From Ephydatia muelleri (taxonomy: Eukaryota > Porifera > Demospongiae > Spongillida > Spongillidae): a DNA stretch of 64,000 nucleotides. Shown one piece after another: positions 1-11,751 of this stretch. The notes below the pieces were generated by a model, which saw only the letters and a list, made by a program, of their open reading frames with translations, was not told the DNA's origin and made no database searches. The translations under genes and the position numbers were made by a program. The stretch spans positions 7,854,253 to 7,918,252 of the forward strand of contig JABACO010000009.1 of assembly GCA_013339895.1 (NCBI GenBank), given 5' to 3'. Positions within the stretch are counted from its first letter, which is position 1. Each line of letters opens with the position of its first letter.

Positions 1-99
1 ATATAGGGCTGCAATGGTCATAAGCCATTTTATACAGCACGGTGGCAGAAGACAGGAAAGTTGGGAAGTACTTCGAGCTGAAATTGTGGAACACATAAG

Positions 100-792
100 A
101 GCAGTAATGCCTCACAGGATAATACAAAAGTCCCACACACCCTTCTCTAGCTCCCATACAGCTACTATCTGCCATTAAGGAGCTGCAATGTCCTATTTGC
201 TTTGGTGTATTGCAACAACCAATACAGCTCCTATGTGATTGGTTCGTGTTTGCCACCTGTCTAATAGAGTGGGTCCACTTGGCTGCTGCCCATTGTCCAT
301 GCTGTTACACGACTTTGCCTCTGGAATGTGCACACATTAAGCCTGCCTCTAAAATGGTGCAACTGTCACTGCACGATGTAATGGTATTATATGACAGCAC
401 AGTACTGATACAAGATGACATACAACACCTTGGTAAGCACTTGATTGTAATTTGAATAGCAACTGTGAATGTATTTTTTTTTCACAAGGCCACGCCATCA
501 AGAACTTCTTCTGTTCATTTGACAGAGATTTCAAAGGAATTGCCAGAACCTTGAAAATGCAGATACTTGAAGACCACATGCTGGAGTGGTTGTCAATGCA
601 CCAAGCAGGCTGTGGGTTAATGGGTGGGCTGGGTGCAGAGTCAATGTCAATTCATGTGAAGTTCAAATCATCGCTGCGAACATATCAGGGATCAAGGACT
701 CTGTAGCAAAGTTGAAAAGCATACTGCAAGACCATTATCTAAGCATATCACCTCATATGACATCTGCTGTGCCACCCCCTAAACATATGTGA
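100..792 (+). pseudogene. RING-finger-like gene, 3' part, two exons
   Basis: Around 177-330 the frame reads ELQCPICFGVLQQPIQLLC, then a cysteine ten residues on, then CPCC. This is the spacing of a RING-HC zinc finger (ubiquitin E3 ligases), but the usual C-x-H pair reads C-D-W and one further cysteine is Phe, so zinc binding is doubtful. A GT-AG intron of 56 bp at 433-488 joins it in phase to GHAIKNFFCSFDRDF. The tail (about 600-790) has an ESMSIHVKF motif of the kind seen in uncharacterised, often transposon-derived invertebrate proteins. The frame slips by one base near 689 before the final KDSVAKLKSIL and stop, so it is probably a decayed copy. The 5' end lies at or beyond the window edge. 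The family call rests on motif memory only. Confidence 0.42.
433..488 (+). other. Short GT-AG intron in the RING-like gene
   Basis: Begins GTAAGC, ends in a T-rich tract plus CACAAG. Removing it keeps the reading frame (HL|GHAIKN). At 56 bp it shows the compact intron size found elsewhere in the window. Confidence 0.6.
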
Positions 793-1257
793 CATTTGAT
801 ACCAAAGCTTATTCAACTCAATCTCAATTTGCGTGCATATTCAAAGCTTTAAAAGGGTATGAACGAACTCGCGTAGTAACGTAGAACAAGATAAAAAGCA
901 ACATCGTACCCTCCTCAACGTTTTGAAGCTATTTATCTCGAAAAATATAAACGGAATTCGTGGAAAACTGAAATAGAATAAACCGCATCCGATGAGATAT
1001 CGCGCATTCTAGGTCGTATAAAACCAGTTCTCAGCGATGAAACCAGGAAACACTGGTATCTTGTTGTGCAGCTACGTCTTAACTTACATGTACTACCGTC
1101 ATCTTGTGAGGAATTACCGACGGCTTCTCGACAGAGCCCTTTTTCTACCACGTACGCACCAGGTGGACTTAATGAACTCACGTTGCTAGGTACTTAAAAT
1201 TCATAGTGGGCGCGGGCCTAGTGCCGAATTTTGAATGGAATGAAACAGCCGTGCGCT
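793..1257. other. Intergenic, nothing recognised
   Basis: Short unrelated open frames only. No domain, splice pattern or clear repeat was seen. Confidence 0.5.
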
Positions 1258-1527
1258 ACTAGCTAGCCGACATAATGTTAATGATTATATCTTTATTCTA
1301 AGATGACGCAATGTATTACGTAATGACTACTTCGTTTATGAATAAATTACACGCGGTAGAAATTAAATTTTTGTCTTGATTGTAGTTTACGAATGGTTAA
1401 TGATATAATGTTATAAAGCACAGATTCACAATCAGTCTGTCTCATCGTAAATTATAAACGTGTTTAAAATTCAATTTGAAAAACAAAAGCAAGATGACCG
1501 CCGATGTATGGGCCATTTCTCCATATG
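1258..1527 (+). repeat. 270-bp interspersed repeat, copy 1
   Basis: Runs from ACTAGCTAGCCGACAT to GGCCATTTCTCCATATG. Other copies lie at 15011-15230 (minus, partial), 22658-22926 (plus) and 53100-53370 (minus). No protein coding and no terminal inverted repeat. Its right end meets the remaining half of the hAT BED finger at 1525, so it marks the point where the hAT element lost its 5' part. Confidence 0.8.
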
Positions 1528-3414
1528 AGGCACATTGAACGGAATCACAAGGATCAATTAAAGAAAGAAGACTCAGTAGTTTGTTCCAAAAAAGAAAAGA
1601 CAATTCTAACAGCCAAGAAATCGCAGCTGGAGCAGTATTTATCCCGCCTCTCACAAAAAATGAGCAGGATAAAGCCATGAAACTCTTAGCACATGCATGG
1701 TGCGGAAATTTACTTCCCCTAGTTCTTGCTGACAGTCTAACTTTCAGTGAATTTGTTGCATGCATTTCAAGAGGTTCCTTTAAGATGCCTGGCAGGACAA
1801 AGGTCACCACAATGATAGATGAGTTGTATGAGGATATGATGTTGAAGTTGAAGGACATGCTGAAGCAATCCAGTTCTGTTTCGCTCACAACAGATGCAGC
1901 AAAGATGCCAACAGGTGACTCATATGTTGCCATCACAGGCCACTGGATCAGTTCAGGTTGGGAACTGCTGGTCAGCTGTGTTGGCCATAAGCATCAGTAA
2001 TGTTTCACATACTGCACAGGAGATTGGATCACTCATTATGGAATTGGGGATCAAGTATACATTAGATGATAGGCTGGATGCAATTGCTACAGACAATGGT
2101 GCAAATTTTGTGGCCGCCATGGAAGACTTGCTGGAGAATGGGATATGTGAAGAACATGTGCGATGTGCTTGTCATACTCTCCAACTGTCAATAAAAAACC
2201 ATATTGACCCACCAAAGCCAAAGAATGCCTCTGCATCAACAAATGCAACTAGTGAATTGATTGCAGTCTTTCGAAAGCTTGTAAACAAAATCCATGGTTC
2301 CTCTTTGCTTACAGAGAATTTAAGAAGTGCCCAGTCTGGAGGACCAATAATTAACGTCTTGGTGGAGAATGAGCAGGATGATGAAGAGCATCAAGTCAAT
2401 GAAGGTGCTAGTGATGCTGCTCCTAAAGATGCCTCCTTTCATAGTTCTCCACGTGGCCACACCCTCAAGCTCATTAAAGATGTTATAACAAGATGGAACT
2501 CAACGTATTACATGCTAGCACGTTGTGTATTGCTTGAAGTTCCCCTTCGAAAATTGGTTGAAGAGCTTGGCTTAGAAGGTCTTGCTGACAATGATTGGTC
2601 AATTGCTCAGCTGCTGTGCCACTTCATGAAGCCATTTCAAGTTGTCACTGATTATCTTCAAGGTGAAAAATACCCAACACTTGGCAGCTTGTCCCGAAAG
2701 ATTTCACAGCTAATGTTATATTTGAGCAAACCAAAACCACCACAATGATGGGGTTTAGGCAAGACCTGGGCTGACCTTCCCAAAGCAGTGTCATGCATAT
2801 GTATGCGAGACTTTGTCCTTGCAAATATAAAAAGGCGTTGGGATACAGGCAATCTTCTTCTTGGGATGGCAGCAGTTGTGGATCCACGTCACATAAGCTT
2901 AGAGTGGCTGACACCTCTACAACAGCAGACAATCAAACAGCAACTTCTGAAGGAAATGTTTGCTGTAGCAGGGGTTCCATCTGATAATGATGCATTAGAA
3001 AAATCCGACAAAGTGAAGACAATTTGAGGACTGTGATTTTCTAAATGATTATGATGATGAATCTACTAAAGCTGCTCGGCAGGCTAACAGTGATGAACAA
3101 GATACATGTAGAAGTCTTCGTGACGCAGTTAAGGAGGAGTATGATGTTTGGCTTCGACTCCATGAGATCAGAGCAGTAGATTCTACAACCCATTTAGATC
3201 CTATGGAATGGTGGAAAATGCACAACTCACAATTCCCTACTATTGCAATACTTGCACGGAAGTACCTCGCTATTCCAGCATCATCTGCCCCTTCAGAACG
3301 TGTATTTTCAGAGCCAAATTGATCCAGGAGCGTCAAAGATGGAATCTACTTCCCCAACGGCTGGAAGCATCAATTATGCTAAAGAATAATGCATGGCTGC
3401 TTCGAATGCATTAA
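1525..3414 (+). pseudogene. hAT-superfamily (ZBED-like) transposase, broken
   Basis: The first residues, MRHIERNHKDQ, look like the end of a BED zinc finger (H-x4-H); the first half is missing at the junction with the 270-bp repeat. The body carries hAT landmarks: TTDAAKMPTGDSYVAITGHW (about 1890-1945), a catalytic-type Asp in AIATDNGANF (about 2082-2110), CACHTLQLS (about 2165), TRWNSTYYML (about 2491-2520) and the C-terminal dimerisation segment WWKMHNSQFPTIAILARKYL followed by SSAPSERVFS (about 3210-3312). The frame changes near 1985, is stopped at 2746-2748, and shifts again near 3025 and 3318, so no transposase can be made. It is closest to the ZBED/Buster-like hAT branch, by motif only. 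Confidence 0.85.
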
Positions 3415-3815
3415 GCCAATATTTTGTACACTCTTGCTCAGTCGCTACACATATATACAATGTACTTGAAATTCTGCTGCTTTTTTATTTATTATGAAGG
3501 ATTTACAATCGTGCATTTGGTGAATGTGCATGCAAAGTCATTCAGTACTTGGTTGCATCAAATCCTCCGTAATAAGATATTATAATACTTGTGTATACTG
3601 AATATGATTGCAGTTGACAAAATGTAAAATTGTAATTAGGAATGAAGGATTTGTATGCACCATTTGACGTCAATAAAAATTGATGATTGAGTTTTCAATC
3701 AGAAGCCGCCTAACATATTGCATGTTGCTTAGGGTGGGCGTGGTCCGGCCTGAAAGGCTAGACCCCTGGCCTGACAGGTCAGGCCAGGCCGGCTGGCCTT
3801 CGGCAACCCTGAAAT
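3415..3815 (+). mobile_element. hAT 3' flank with GC-rich terminal hairpin
   Basis: AT-rich 3' region with an AATAAA near 3671, followed by a GC-rich end (3730-3815) closing with CCTTCGGCAACCCTG. The complement, CAGGGTTGCCGAAGG, is a typical hAT-style terminus beginning CAG. Just inside is a perfect hairpin, TGGCCTGACAGGTCAGGCCA (about 3769-3788). No matching left terminus is seen upstream, in line with the lost 5' part. The end abuts directly onto Ty3 reverse transcriptase sequence, so the transposon probably landed in that older element. Confidence 0.55.
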
Positions 3816-6275
3816 TTGGCAGCTTCCGGTGGATCCCAACGATAGAGAAAAAACTGCGTTCTCGCCAGGTCCGGGCATGGGTTCATTTGAGTTCTCACGA
3901 ATGCCTTTTGGACTGTGTGGGGCACCCAGCTCCTTCCAGCGGCTTATGGATAAGGTCATCAGAGGGTTGCCGTTTGTGTCAACATACATCGACGATGTCC
4001 TCATACACTCAACAGATGATGAAATGCACGCAAAGCACCTGAATGAGGTATTTATGCGACTGAGAAAAGCCGGGCTGACGTTGCGAGGCAAGAAATGTGT
4101 GATTGGTTCACCACAGGTCACATATCTGGGTCATCTTTTTACAGGATCAGGTGTAACTCCAGACAGGGAGAAAGTTAAAGCTGCGGAAGAGTGGCCAATT
4201 CCCCAAAATGCAACAGAAGTACGCCAGTTCCTGGGGCTGGCATCGTACTATCGCCGATTCATTCAAAACTTTGCGGATGTGGCAGCGCCACTCCATAATC
4301 TCACCCCAAAAGATGTTGTGTTCAGTTGGAGCAATGATTGCAGCAGGGCTTTTAAAACATTGAAGTGTAAGCTAATTGGAGCACCTATTTTGGTGTACCC
4401 TCGAGTAGACAAGGAAGCAAGCCAATTTCAGCTTCAAACAGATGCAAGTGCGCTTGGACTAGGAGCAGTATTGGAACAGGGGGGGCATGTTATTGCCTAT
4501 GCTAGCCGAGTCCTGACTAAAGCTGAGGCTAACTATAGTGCAATACAGCGAGAGTGTTTCGCTGTAGTCTACGGAATAAGGCAGTTCAGACACTATCTAC
4601 TGGGGCGCAGTTTCCAACTGTGGACTGACCACAAACCACTGCAATGGCTATCAGAACAGAGAATGGAGGGAATGTTGTGTGGTTGGGCCCTAGCATTACA
4701 GGAGTACAACTTCACTGTTGAATATCGAAAAAGGAGCCATAATGATAATGCTGATGCCCTGTCCAGACGTAGGGAGATTGTAGGGAGGGCCTCGCATCTA
4801 GCAGCCACTAGAAGTACCACCGGAGTATTAGCAGAGCAGATAAGAATAGCACAGCAGAATGATGACATCATACAACCGGTGTATCAAGCTTTGAGGTTAT
4901 CTGTGAAACAGCCAACGGGGACAATCTGGCGGAAGTCACCTTTTAGCAGATACCATCAGTTATGGTCACAACTCAAACTCAGAGAAGGTGTGGTCTACAG
5001 AACATACATCCCTGGACCCACATCAGAAGCTATTACAGTACCAGTGCTACCGGCATGTCTGCGCAAAGAGTACCTGAGATTGTGTCATGACAGCGCTACA
5101 GGAGGTCACCAAGGTTGGCATAAGACACTGCACAAGCTGCGTAGGGAAGCATATTGGGTTAACATGGCCCAAGATGCTGACCAACACTGTAGAGAGTGCA
5201 ACATTTGTCAACGGACCAAACCTACTGCACCCAAACGAGCACCTTTGATCAACATTCCAGTTGGCAGACCATGGCAGATGGTAGCAGTGGAAGTACCGGT
5301 ATCATCAAAAAAACAACAGATACAATTTAGTTGTACAAAACTATTTTACAAAGTGGGCAGATGCTAGGCCAATTCCAGACCAGACAGCAGTGCGAATAAC
5401 AAGGGAATTGGTACACATATTTGCAGGTTATGGCATACCAGAGATTATTCATTCAGACCAAGGTAGAAACTTTGAGAGCACTATTTTCCAACAGACAATG
5501 GCAGCATATGGAGTTAAGAAATCACGTACCACTGCCTACCATCCACAAGGAGATGGTATGGTGGAACGGTTTAACCGTACATTATTGCAGCTTCTTCGAG
5601 CCTATGTGGACCAACAGAATGAATGGGAAAAATACCTGCCTCTTGCACTGTATGCCTATCGAACTTCCACCCACACATCCACATCTGTGTCACCCTTTGA
5701 ACTGATGCTTGGAAGGCAGCCCAAAGACCACACTGAGGGCCAAACAGGTTATGCAGTTGATGAATACCAAGGCACCACGCAAGCAAAGCTAGCAGAGCTG
5801 ATGGATTTTGTGGAGACACACATGGTAGATGCAGCCAGACATCAAAAGCAGGAGTATGACAAACATATGGGAATAAGAACATTTAAAGCTGGAGACCTTG
5901 TCTGGCTCTCAATTCCTATGGCAGGCAAGCTAGACCCTCGTTGGGAAGGGGGATGGAAAGTGAAGGCATGCAAGTCTCCTGTAAATATGGAAGTTAGTGA
6001 TGGAACTAGAAACCGAGTGGTGCACGTGAATAGGTTAAGACATCATATCCAGATGGCTGAAGGGGAAGAAGTAGGTTCAACAGACAGAACACAGGAGGAA
6101 TGGGTACCACCACAAATTGAACACATTACAGTTGAAGGCACCCCACCGCAGGGTCCTGAACCTGACTTAGAGAATAATGACCAGCCTGTTCAACCAGAGG
6201 AACCTATACAACAAAGGTATCCGTCTCGAAGCCGACGACCCCCAGATTACTTTTTAAGCTTGAGGACAAGCTAAG
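3813..6275 (+). mobile_element. Ty3/gypsy retroelement fossil (pol region)
   Basis: Parts seen, in order: reverse transcriptase from the region before the YIDDVL catalytic box, RNase H (FQLQTDASALGLGAVLEQ), integrase zinc-binding and catalytic core (HSDQGRNF, TTAYHPQGDGMVERFNRTLL), and an integrase C-terminal region with a chromodomain-like strand pattern. The order RT-RNase H-integrase is that of Ty3/gypsy. It is broken, with about two breaks, and its 5' portion and LTRs were not recognised. Much of pol is still open, so it is not very old. It abuts the hAT end at 3815. Confidence 0.88.
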
Positions 6276-6359
6276 AGAAGGTTCGGACGAATGTAACCTC
6301 GGGGACCTCATGAATGGAGAGGAAGAACTCTACTGAATGGAACACAGTAATTAGGAAGT

Positions 6360-7318
6360 GTCAATAGAGCAGGGCAAATGTACATTTGGACTTGATATGT
6401 ATATAGGCACACACGGTGTATTGGGGATTGCTATTGTGATAAAGCCAGTTCAATTACAGGGGTGTAACTTTGTGTCCTCTTTGCTGAAGGAATCCTGGGT
6501 GTGGCTAAAACAAGAACAACACCCTACCACCCACAGTTGGACGGTTTTATAGAAAAGTTTAATTGCACATTGCTTAGCCTCCTTAGCATGGCTGCTTCTG
6601 AAAATGAGTGTAATTGGAGTCTCCATCTTCCTCTAGTCATGATGGCATATAGAATGGAGTGTGCAGGAATCAACTGGGTGCACATCTTTTACTTAATATT
6701 TGGAAGTGAATCACGTAATTCAGCAGATCTAAGTTTTGATCTTCCCCCACCCATTCACGCCAATCAATATGCCCTAGCTGGATCTTCGGACACACCTGGA
6801 GATTGCTTATCAACAGGTACGGGACCACTTGGGGCTGCACCAAAGTCGTTAGAAAGACCTGTATGACAGCGCAACACACGGGGAACTCTTTAAGGTTGGT
6901 GATCTAGTATAGCTACACTGCCCAGCGGTATCGAGGGAGAAATCACCAAAGTTGCACTGTTATTGGCAAGGTCCATACAGGGTATTAAAGCCTTTTGGTG
7001 ATGTGCTATTTCTAATCCAGCACAGCGATTCACCTAGGAAAATACGTTTAGTTGTGCATTTTGACAGGTTAAAATCACATGTGTCATTACCACAATCAGA
7101 GGAAGAGGAGGAGACACGTTGATGAGGACAGTGAACCAGAACCACTTTAAATTGAGTCGGAGCCACTCCCCTACTCATGGTGATGCATGTACAACCTCCA
7201 CTGCTAACAGCTGAGCTCGTGGGAGCAAGGCCCATACGACACAGGAAGAAACCAGATTGGTTTGGGCAGAATATTTATGACACCTGAAGATAATGGCTCT
7301 CAGAGAGAGGAGGGAGTA
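6360..7318 (+). mobile_element. Second Ty3-type fossil: integrase 3' part
   Basis: Contains integrase-core motif TTPYHPQLDGFIEKFNCT (about 6510-6565) and, further on, an integrase C-terminal segment with GPYRVLKPFGD. It differs clearly in sequence from the element just upstream, so it belongs to another family. Broken, with several breaks. A purine-rich stretch (about 7297-7318) at its end resembles the polypurine tract that precedes a 3' LTR. Confidence 0.7.
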
Positions 7319-7500
7319 GTGTACCATATACCTGACTGTATATTACATCATGCGTATGTAATGCCACATGTGCACTAACAGTACATAGTAGTATTTAAGC
7401 TATTGCACAATATGTAATTGTTGTTGTACTGCTGCCAAGTTGGACTGATGGTACAATACCAATAACTAAAGAATTACTATAATACCAGCAGCCAAGAAAG
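7319..7500 (+). repeat. Possible 3' LTR of the second Ty3-type fossil
   Basis: Starts TGTACCATATACC directly after a polypurine tract and contains a TATA-like GTATTTAAGC. No second LTR copy is in the window, so the right boundary is a guess. Confidence 0.35.
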
Positions 7501-7727
7501 TGCTATACTGCCATGCATATGGGGCCCCGGAGAGGCTGTTTTATGTTTACTATGACGTAATCCATCCAAAGGTAGTACTCATCATACATGATCAACTAAA
7601 CACCTTCCGCTGCATAATTTATCCAAACATAATGATATTGATAATAGCCATACTACTTGTAGTCGCGCGGACCACGAATCTAAACTATCAGTTCTATGCA
7701 TAGCAGCAAAGTTCAGCACAGCTCGAC

Positions 7728-9444
7728 TCAGTTACGACGGATCTTCATTTCTTCAAACTTGATGTTCCCAAGTGGGTACCAGTACATGTAGCTGTTGTAT
7801 TCTCCGTTGGGATTAACATAGTGGCAAGCATTGTACCAGAAGCCTCCCTTGCTGTTCTGGGATGCACAGTTTGATCCCCAGTTGTCGTTATCCTGATCCA
7901 GGGTGGTAAACTTCATTCCATTGTGGTAGCTAAGCGAATCATAGCCGGCATTACCACTGTATCCCGATACGGACAGGGTATACTTTGAAGCACTGTCTCC
8001 GACAGAGAAAGAACTGTATTTAGCATAATAGCTGGAGGGTAAATCCACACGCAGTGATGAAGATGAGAAGGCGGTGATTTCATTAATTTGGCGAAGACCC
8101 AGCCAGAACTCTCCGTTCAAATTCCCAAATCCATTGACGTATTGATCCCAGTTACGATAGAAGTCAACCGACCCGTCTTTTCTCCTCTGGAACACAGTCC
8201 ATCCTCCATTATCGGTGGACATGTCGCAGTAGGCCTTGAAGGCGTGCTTGGAAGGACGAATGGTGTACACACCACTGTCCCTGCGTCCTCTCGAGTAGGC
8301 GTCTTGGCAGTCCCGATAGGTACCTGCGTGCAGAGTATAAATACAACTGATGTTTCCAGCATGCATCACGGCCCGGCGCACACGTGTGTACGCTAAACAC
8401 GGATGCACGTTGCACACACATGCAGTGTCATATTTAACTATAGACTCACGACTCTTGCGTCGGTTGTTGTGGTTGCAAGTACATGTACAATCTGGTTCAT
8501 CGTCATCGTCCTTATAGCGCCCGTAGTTGCTGTTTGACTTGCAAGTGCATGTACAAGTTTTATCTTCGTCTTCACCGCGCATGGCATCTGATAAAACACT
8601 AGAGTGATGTGCGATGCGCAATGTGCAACGTCCAACCATCTAATCACACATGCATGCATCATGTTATATTATTGTATATTATTGTCGCGTTTACAATAGT
8701 AATAATAACAATCATACACATGGGCCCTGGATGACAGCCTACAGCATGTAAACGCCTATTGTTCCATCCATGCACATTACTGATGTATAGTACTAGCATG
8801 CAAGCCATTCAGTCAGGATCAAACGAAGTTTTATACCATGTACACGTGTACAATATAATACTTACCAACTTCGTCTTCCTGGATTAAAGCATCGCTTGAC
8901 ATGTCGTTGTCCTCGGATTCCTTTACTGTTTTTGGTGGTCCTGCGACAGGAACATTTTTTTTATCTGCATGTATGCATGCAAAATTATTTAGTTGTATTC
9001 AACAATAAAATGCACACTCATTCAATACATGTACGTGTACTTGTAGGCTGGATAGCGGTGCTATTCATTGGAACCAATGCTCATTCGAGTTACAAAATCG
9101 TTTATTCATGCACACTTTGGCACATCCATGCATGCACGCTAACCATCTACGGTATGAAGTTCTTCCAGTATTTTAGCTCCAATTGGCAAATCGTCGTTCT
9201 TTCCAGCTTGTATTAGCTCTGTGAAATAAATAAATGATTGACGCTATATAGCTACCTGTATCGTAATCTAACCTGTCTTAGGTGGTCCGGTAACAGGAGC
9301 TTGTCCAAGGCTGCTGACCAAATTGCTAACGTCTTTTGCAATATCGCGTTCTGCTGCCTCCTTGATGGCGTTGGGCATGCCATTGGAATGCACACAAAGA
9401 CCAATGACCAACAGTAGTGAGGCTATGGGCTTCATCGTCGTCAT
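7728..9444 (-). CDS. Secreted fibrinogen-related protein (FReD), 5 exons
   Basis: Coding exons on the minus strand: 9273-9444, 9144-9218, 8866-8940, 8450-8587 and 7728-8323. All have GT-AG borders and consistent phase, giving 351 residues. Residues 1-22 form a signal peptide (core ASLLLVIGLCV). Residues about 108-153 are acidic with two CTCTC clusters flanking a DDDDEPD stretch, which may make inter-chain disulfides. The last exon is a full fibrinogen C-terminal globe: YCDMSTDNGGWTVFQRR, WLGLRQINEI, the calcium loop DQDNDNW, CHYVNPNGEY and a final EMKIRRN. Invertebrate FReDs act as secreted lectin-like recognition proteins; an immune or adhesion role here is inference. No defects were seen, so this is the intact member of three local copies. 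The start is the first ATG after a TATA box at 9491-9497. Confidence 0.9.
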
Positions 9445-9490
9445 TTAGATCGTACGTTTCTGCGGTGCCGCACAAAGAAATTTTTCTTCG

Positions 9491-9497
9491 TTTTATA
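9491..9497 (-). promoter_or_regulatory. TATA box of the intact FReD gene
   Basis: Minus strand reads TATAAAA about 50 bp before the ATG. The surrounding GACGAAGCGAAGTATA block is conserved in the two FReD relics at about 13785-13805 and 50080-50100, supporting a promoter role. Confidence 0.6.
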
Positions 9498-9559
9498 CTT
9501 CGCTTCGTCCTATCATACGTCGTGTTTCCTTCATACCAGGCACTGCTTGTAAGCATGCT

Positions 9560-9850
9560 TTCTCATTCCTGGTAGATTTCAAAGCATAACTCTGACTGAT
9601 TAACATGGTAGTAGTGCTTTATAAGATATTTACCAGTAAGATGTATATATTTTGCTTGATTGAGCAAGAATAAAGCTATAGTTGTGTATAAGTGTATTTT
9701 ATTAATGTCTTTCGATATACAGGCATGTTTAATTAGCTCCTTGATAAATGGACCTCAGTTTTATGTGTAAGATTATTAGAATGTGACAGTACACGTAGAG
9801 GAGGTGGAGGTGGAGGTGGTAGCTATGGTTTTGCTGGTGGCAGCGGCTGC
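9560..9850 (-). repeat. FReD upstream region, also present near 13.87-14.15 kb
   Basis: The sequence upstream of the promoter, including CATAACTCTGACTGATTAAC and the glycine-codon-rich stretch near 9800, recurs reverse-complemented at about 13890-14150. It shows the FReD duplication included at least 300 bp of 5' flank. Confidence 0.65.
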
Positions 9851-9958
9851 TTTGGTAGGTCTTCCGGTGGCGGTGGATGTGCATGGGCTCCCCATATCAA
9901 GGTGCTCACTCAACAAGTGGAGTTTTCCACTGCACGTGGCGTCACGTGTTGAGCTCCT
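9782..9958 (+). other. Glycine-rich open stretch, possible exon relic
   Basis: One frame reads RRGGGGGGSYGFAGGSGCF then GGGGCAWAPH before a stop. It resembles glycine-rich extracellular segments, but has no start, no clear splice sites and only 59 codons. Not assigned to a family; it could be chance. Confidence 0.2.
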
Positions 9959-10194
9959 TGATATGATTTCTTCTCCTAGTTCCAGCACCAGCATCTCACC
10001 ACACGAGCAGCCAGGCTCAATACAGCAAACTACCAGGAAGTACACGGAAGTAATCAGACGTCTATACCTGAAATAGGTTTTAGCGCCGGTGGGTGTGGCT
10101 TAGAGCATCCTGCTCGAAATGGTGTCTTCTGGTTGAAGAATGGAGCTCGCTGTGAAGGAGTGAGTGAGTGTGGAACGTGATTTAGTCATGTGTA

Positions 10195-10757
10195 TTAACT
10201 AGAACGCCAAGTGCATAATATATACATGCATGCTTACCAGAATTATCTTCCTCACCATTCATGCAATGCTGTGTTTACCTATCTTGTGTTGATTAAAATC
10301 ACTTTGAATTAATATGCATGCAAGTGCAATACTGACATGCATGTAACCCCATAGTCATACAAAGGTTTGAACATACATGTATGTGTACCGGTTGTAAGCA
10401 CATTTTGTGTGTTCATTATAACCCACTGGCCTTTTGTTACAAACCCATAATTGCAAAAGGGGGGAGTGAACAGGCATGATATACTACACTGATCTTGGCT
10501 ACGCATTCTTGTTCTTGGAGTATTGAAGTGGTGCATTAGTGAAGTGAAGTGAGGTCATCTGAATAATGGGTTTGTGAGAAGAAGCATAACTACTTTGTAC
10601 ATGGACTTATAAGGTTAAAAGTGCAGCAAGCATACGCAGCTTCATAGAGCAGTGAGTGATCAACACATTTTTGCTTGCAATATCTAACTCATGCATGAAT
10701 GGTGTAACGATTTCGTGTGCATGCATCCATATACGCACTTGGCGTTCCAAGAGTTAC
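10195..10757. mobile_element. MITE with piggyBac-like ends, copy 1
   Basis: Left end TTAACTAGAACGCCAAGTGC, right end GCACTTGGCGTTCCAAGAG then TTAC. The 13-bp GAACGCCAAGTGC is perfectly inverted at the other end. The TTAA-like flanks suggest piggyBac mobilisation. Non-coding inside. A diverged direct copy lies at 11752-12398. Confidence 0.6.
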
Positions 10758-11108
10758 CAACATTCCCTCACAAGCACGTGTCAATGTATGCACTTGGCAT
10801 CCTGCTGCTCAGTATGAAGGTGCCGGTGTCACAGGAGTACGCGTCCCCACGAATTACGCGTCCGGGCGGACTCATGGTCCTAGGATACGAGGTCCACCAT
10901 TAGGATAGGTAGTTCCCCCATTTCCCAACGTGGACTCGAGGTAATTAAGCCAAATAAAGTTATTATTTGCTTTTAACACTCACTCAAAATCCTTCAGACG
11001 TCGATAAACCTTTGGCCATAGGTACTAGCGGGCTGGAGCTTTGCAAATACTACATCGATGGGGTAGCATTCGTACAATAGATCTTAATCGAAGAATGACG
11101 TAAGTGTT

Positions 11109-11376
11109 ATGGATGCACATGCTAAGATTTTTGAAATGAGCGAAATAAAGACCCGAGAGAAGCTGCTTTATCAAGACGTGATGAAGTATATTGTGGAAAG
11201 GTCGTACAGAGCGGAGGCTGAAAAACAATTGAAGAGGACGATACGGAGGAAAGCGGAAGATTTCGTTGTCAAGGATGGTCAGTTATATAGCACAGGAGAA
11301 GACGGCAGACGTTGGGTATTTGATGAAGAAGACTAAAAAAGAGTGACGGAGGCTTGCCACGACGATAAACTAGGTA
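11109..11376 (+). mobile_element. Integrase N-terminal (zinc-binding) fossil fragment
   Basis: Encodes EKQLKRTIRRKAEDFVVKDG, then a segment like the start of the H-H-C-C zinc-binding region of gypsy/Ginger-type integrases. An isolated, broken fragment; no other part of the element is adjacent. Confidence 0.45.
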
Positions 11377-11751
11377 ATCGTTCACCCTGTATGTAAACAC
11401 CAGTAAACACTTTGGCACATATTACATTCCATGATCAGGTGGAGGCCATTTTGGCAGGGATAAAACATTGCAGAAGGCATGCTCTCGTTTCTACTAGCAT
11501 GACATGATGAACGACAAGAACGTGTGATACACTTCTCCAGTTTCGCTCGGGCAAAGATGGATTCCTCCAACCACTTTGGAGTAGTACAGCTCCAGTTTGT
11601 AATTTGATGCCCTTCTTCTGAAAGCACGCTTTTGATCCTTTGAACAGTCGGAGGGATAGCAACCCGAACGCAAGAACTCTTTGATGCTGTCATATTAAGC
11701 CATTTCTTTATACAAGGATCTAAGATAATAGATATGACGTCAAAACAACCT
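11377..11751. other. Intergenic, nothing recognised
   Basis: A 134-codon minus-strand frame overlaps here, but it has no recognisable motif and runs into the MITE at 11752. Left uncalled. Confidence 0.4.
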
